NCBI GenBank assembly: GCA_035771175.1
Contig: CM069603.1
Location: 29,933,308-29,997,307 of the forward strand
Source: Paratinospora sagittata
Lineage: Eukaryota > Streptophyta > Magnoliopsida > Ranunculales > Menispermaceae
DNA: 64,000 bases
Direction: 5' to 3'
Shown here: in pieces, positions 60,701 to 64,000 of the stretch
Layout of the letters: the number at the start of each line of letters is the position of its first letter
How positions within the stretch are numbered: position 1 is the stretch's first letter
Position numbers and translations under genes: made by a program
Notes under the pieces: generated by a model
What the model saw: the letters and a program-made list of their open reading frames with translations, nothing else
Databases searched by the model: none
What the model was told of the DNA's origin: nothing

Positions 60701-63700
60701 GAGCTGCTATACCTCATATTTCAATCTTATGCATCTCATTCGATTTACTTCCTGTCTAATTTCTTTTGAAATTGATATTTTTGGTTAGGCCATCTTGATA
60801 CTCTAGTACCTTACTCAAATTTTTCCACATTAATTGAAAAGGTCATTCAACTGATTTTTCTTTGGGTTTTTACCTTAACATACTTGGACTCCTGACTTGC
60901 AGATGAAATGCAGCTAAGCTAAGAAAGATGGTGTGAGTGCAATGTTGAAACATATCATATCAAGGTCATATTTCCTATTCCAATTACTATATGTGAAGAG
61001 CTGCGGAAGGAGCAGTGAACTGGATTGTTCCTTGATACCTATCCCTATACCATTTAGTATAGAGCCATGAAAGAGCTTACCTACTTGTTTGTTCTATTTC
61101 ATTATGTGGGAACTTCTAGATGTGATGCCTAATAATCAAAACTATTGTTGTTTTTCGTGTAGTTTTTTAGTTTTCTATGTTTTTAATGCTATTTTTCTAT
61201 TACATTTGTGTCTCACAGTAATGGTGCTACTATAATTTCGTATTTCATATATAGTATGAATTGACATTTTACAGTATTTCATTTTCCTATTGCTATTTTG
61301 GTAACTCTTAATTTCTACCTTGAATTTCATCCATATTTCCCATACCTTTTATGGTTTTTCTTGTATTCAATTTTGGGCACTATAATGATTCCTGTCATTT
61401 GCATTTGCAGATTTTGCCTGTTATATCAATTTTCTGCCTTATTTTATTTCTTTAATTTTATATTTGATTTCTGGTGAGGTCATTATGTTTAATATCTATT
61501 TTATATATATAGTTTTTGCTGGATCAGCCTGCTTAGGCTTTTGCATTCTTCATGTTTTCCTTTTCATAATTTTAGCTATTCCCAGCCTTTCATTTGTTCA
61601 CATTTTTTGATTTTGGAAAAGGTGTTCGTGTACTTCTTATTTTATCTGAAGTCACTTCATCAGTATTGACTGTGCGTTTGCTTTTTCTTTTTTGAAATGT
61701 TTTATTTTAGTTCACTTTTTTTTCTGTTTTTTTCTTTTTTCTTTATTTCTTTCTTCTTTTTGTAAGTTTGTTTGTTTGTTTGTTTGTTTTTTTTTTATTG
61801 TGAGATTTGGAAGAGAATGCATAACTTTTTAGGAAATGATTCTGATTGAATGGAGATGTGGGCTGGGAAAGGTCTGAGGATGCTGAATGTTTGGGTTCCA
61901 TGGGATTATCTCTAAATAATATGTTGTGATGTCCAGCTCCAGGCCCTCTCCCACAAGTCTCATCCAGTCAACCATAGCTCTTTTCTTTCTTTTCTTTCTT
62001 TTCTTTCTTTTTTTTTCTTTTTTTTATTGTTTTTTTATTTTGATAATGTCAATCCTCTTGTCGTTTATTTTGGCATAAGGTTTTTCTATTTTGTTTTATG
62101 TATTTTTTGAAGTGACTCTATCCTAATAGAATTTGGCTAGCTTCATTGATATGACTGTCTTATTATCACTATGTGAACATACATAGGTTCAGCTATAAGA
62201 GAGCTTGATTAATCTTTTATTATCAGCATTCTGTAGAATACCATAAGGGCATTTTGTTCTAGTTAGAATGCCTACTTTGAAGCTGATCCAATTTATTTTA
62301 TAATCAAGAATGAATGTTTGTGACTTGGAAAAGAAGGGAAGTGTGGTGAAATCAGCTAGAATGAGAGAATTCTCATTTCATCAGGCAAGGAGTGAAGACT
62401 ATTGGCATTTATTTTATGGAAGATGTATTGGCTTTTTGTCAAGATTAGTGCTACAGGGCTTCAGCTCAAAATCAATTGGTGGTGTACTCTCAGAGGTGGC
62501 TCTACGATGATCTAAGACACTTGGGCGCAAGAGTACACACTAGCTGAGTTTATCAAGTCCTTCATCATTTAACTTTGTTAAACCACAGTTTACTTACAAC
62601 TATCCGAGAGTTATACCATGTTGTATAAAGGCTTTGGTTAATGCATTAATGTTTGAACGTTCTCTCTGTGTTTGGTTCGAGTCTCAAAAACAGTTTTCTG
62701 TTTTCCAATATGGAGAAAAATGAAAAATGCTTGAGATGATCGTTTGGTGATCCAACGTGTGAAAACTAATTTTTGAATCTCTCCCTCACAAACAATTGAT
62801 TTTTTAAGAAATGATTAAACATCTTTTTTTTTTTTTTCTAGGTATTGAAAATGAAAACCAGGTATTTGTTTTCAAATTCTGAATGAAATGCGGCCTACTT
62901 TTTTTTATGTTTGGTGAAGCCTAATTTCTTATTGGAACGGGAAAAAAGATGAAAATAGCTACCATAAAAAGAGTAGAATGGAAAATGAGCAAATCCCAAC
63001 CCTTGGTTAGTTTATGGTTCAGAAAGTGAAAAGGTGATTGATTAAGTTGTTTTTAAAAGATTTAAGATGTTTCTGAATGCAGTATTGAAATTTGTTAACG
63101 AAATAAAGAAAACAACCCATAATAAAAAAATTTAAAAATTTAAAAATTTAAAAAAAAAAAAAACTGTTTTCTTTGTTCTAAAATGATGCCCGAAGCTCCA
63201 AAAACAGTTTTCCAAACTTTTGTTTTGGAATTCTAAACCAAGTTGACTCTTGTTCTTACTTGTTGCAAGTTTTTCATGTACTGGAACAAAGAATATAGTT
63301 CTTTGTGGACTTTTGATGGTGAATGGCTCCAGGAATGCGACTAATAATCTAGTTTGTGGGTAACAATTAAACTTTTTATGTTGTGGGCACGAGAAAGAGC
63401 ATGCTTTAGCTTAATGTTAAATCTTGTTTTGTTATGATATGAAGTCGTGAAATTGAATTTGAAATTAACTCTTTCATAAAGTGTGGTCGGGCCAATGCAC
63501 TTAAATCAATTGATGGCTGATTCCTTATTAATTTATGATTCTGTTGAGTTTGGTTGTTGTTTTTTTTTGTCTGTTTGTTTATTTTTTTTATTTTTTATTT
63601 TTCCAAAGGAAATTGCTTGTGGAAAATCAGGAAATGGTGAGACTGAAGGGTATTTTTTTCTATAATCCTGTTTCCATAATATTTAATATCTTTTTGTTGG

Positions 63701-64000
63701 TCTTGTGGATTCTTAAAGATGCATAGCTTAATTTGGAAGGTAACAGCTTCTGTTGTTGGTAGAGCTTTTTTTTTTTAAGTGCTTTTACATTAAAATTAGC
63801 TTTAAAACATTTCACAACATCTGCTTTTCGCTAATTTATGGTTAGAAAAAATTATTTTTTATTTTTAGAAGTAGTTGGTCTCAATACTGCTTTCTTTAAA
63901 AACATTAACGCTTTTGTAAACTTTGTACCAATGGGAGGCCAACATTGCTCCTATTTGAAGCTTGGAATGAGTATATCACAAATACTCTTAGTTATTTAAA
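57753..64000. other. T-rich region without a recognised gene
   Basis: No frame here matches a protein I know. Microsatellites occur at 61772-61790 (GTTT)n and 61980-62016 (CTTTTCTTT)n, plus a taaaaattt run at 63121-63165. The segment 60901-60968 has an acceptor-like ttgcag in front and a following GT, and could be a 3'-UTR exon of UBA2, but this is guesswork. The 66-codon frame at 62310 has mixed composition and could be a small remnant; not assigned. Confidence 0.4.

Noticed and set aside
62660..63240. Possible MITE with aaaaacagtttt near both ends
   Set aside because: The repeats are short, AT-rich and not bounded by a target duplication.
1..64000. Endogenous viral (pararetrovirus) sequence
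   Set aside because: All reverse transcriptase remains read as Tekay, copia or LINE types; no viral movement or coat protein signature was seen.

Overview
The window is nuclear DNA of a seed plant, most likely a woody angiosperm. It has plant-type spliced genes, a plant-type tRNA-Val, Ty3/gypsy chromovirus (Tekay/Del-like), Mutator-like (MULE), hAT, LINE and SINE elements, and AT-rich spacers. The species cannot be fixed from sequence alone. Only two ordinary protein genes are visible: a spliced RING-CH (MARCH-type) membrane E3 ligase on the minus strand at 3.8-9.8 kb, whose last exon or exons lie outside the window or are lost, and an intronless-CDS UBA2-type RNA-binding protein on the plus strand at 54.6-55.8 kb. 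A tRNA-Val(CAC) gene sits about 300 bp upstream of the MARCH gene.

Between them (12.3-54.4 kb) is a stack of nested mobile elements that can be dated relative to each other from target-site duplications (TSDs). From 12343 to 34056 a solo LTR (E1, TSD ctagg) has been opened by (i) a 15.7-kb insertion with TSD ggttt that contains a half-palindrome, two damaged Tekay LTRs (C and D) and one complete, very young 10.3-kb Tekay retrotransposon (14103-24417, TSD accgt, two 2961-bp LTRs almost identical); (ii) a palindromic foldback element (TSD caagc); and (iii) a second solo LTR (F2), itself hit by a composite foldback element (TSD catgg). From 34.06 to 36.6 kb lies a decayed RTE-type LINE, again hit by a foldback element (TSD gagaa).

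From 37.3 to 39.6 kb lies a broken plant-mobile-domain (PMD/MAIN-like) gene with MULE-like flanking palindromes. From 40.35 to 46.5 kb lies a broken MULE transposase gene split by two solo LTRs in opposite orientation. A second, head-to-head MULE end at 46.75 kb leads into a block of three more solo LTRs (J, H, G) that ends at 54.39 kb, just before the UBA2 promoter. The last 8 kb, downstream of UBA2, is T-rich and holds a hAT-type MITE, small repeats and no gene I can identify.

Two things stand out as possibly undescribed. First is a family of palindromic foldback elements with TGTCACAC...GTGTGACA ends and 5-bp TSDs. Integrase-like insertion is implied, and most copies carry a tRNA-like core with good Pol III A and B boxes. 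Second, several different LTR families and the MULEs carry arrays of short imperfect palindromes. In the LTRs these are spaced close to 20-21 bp. Each copy has its own palindrome 'word', but the architecture is the same.
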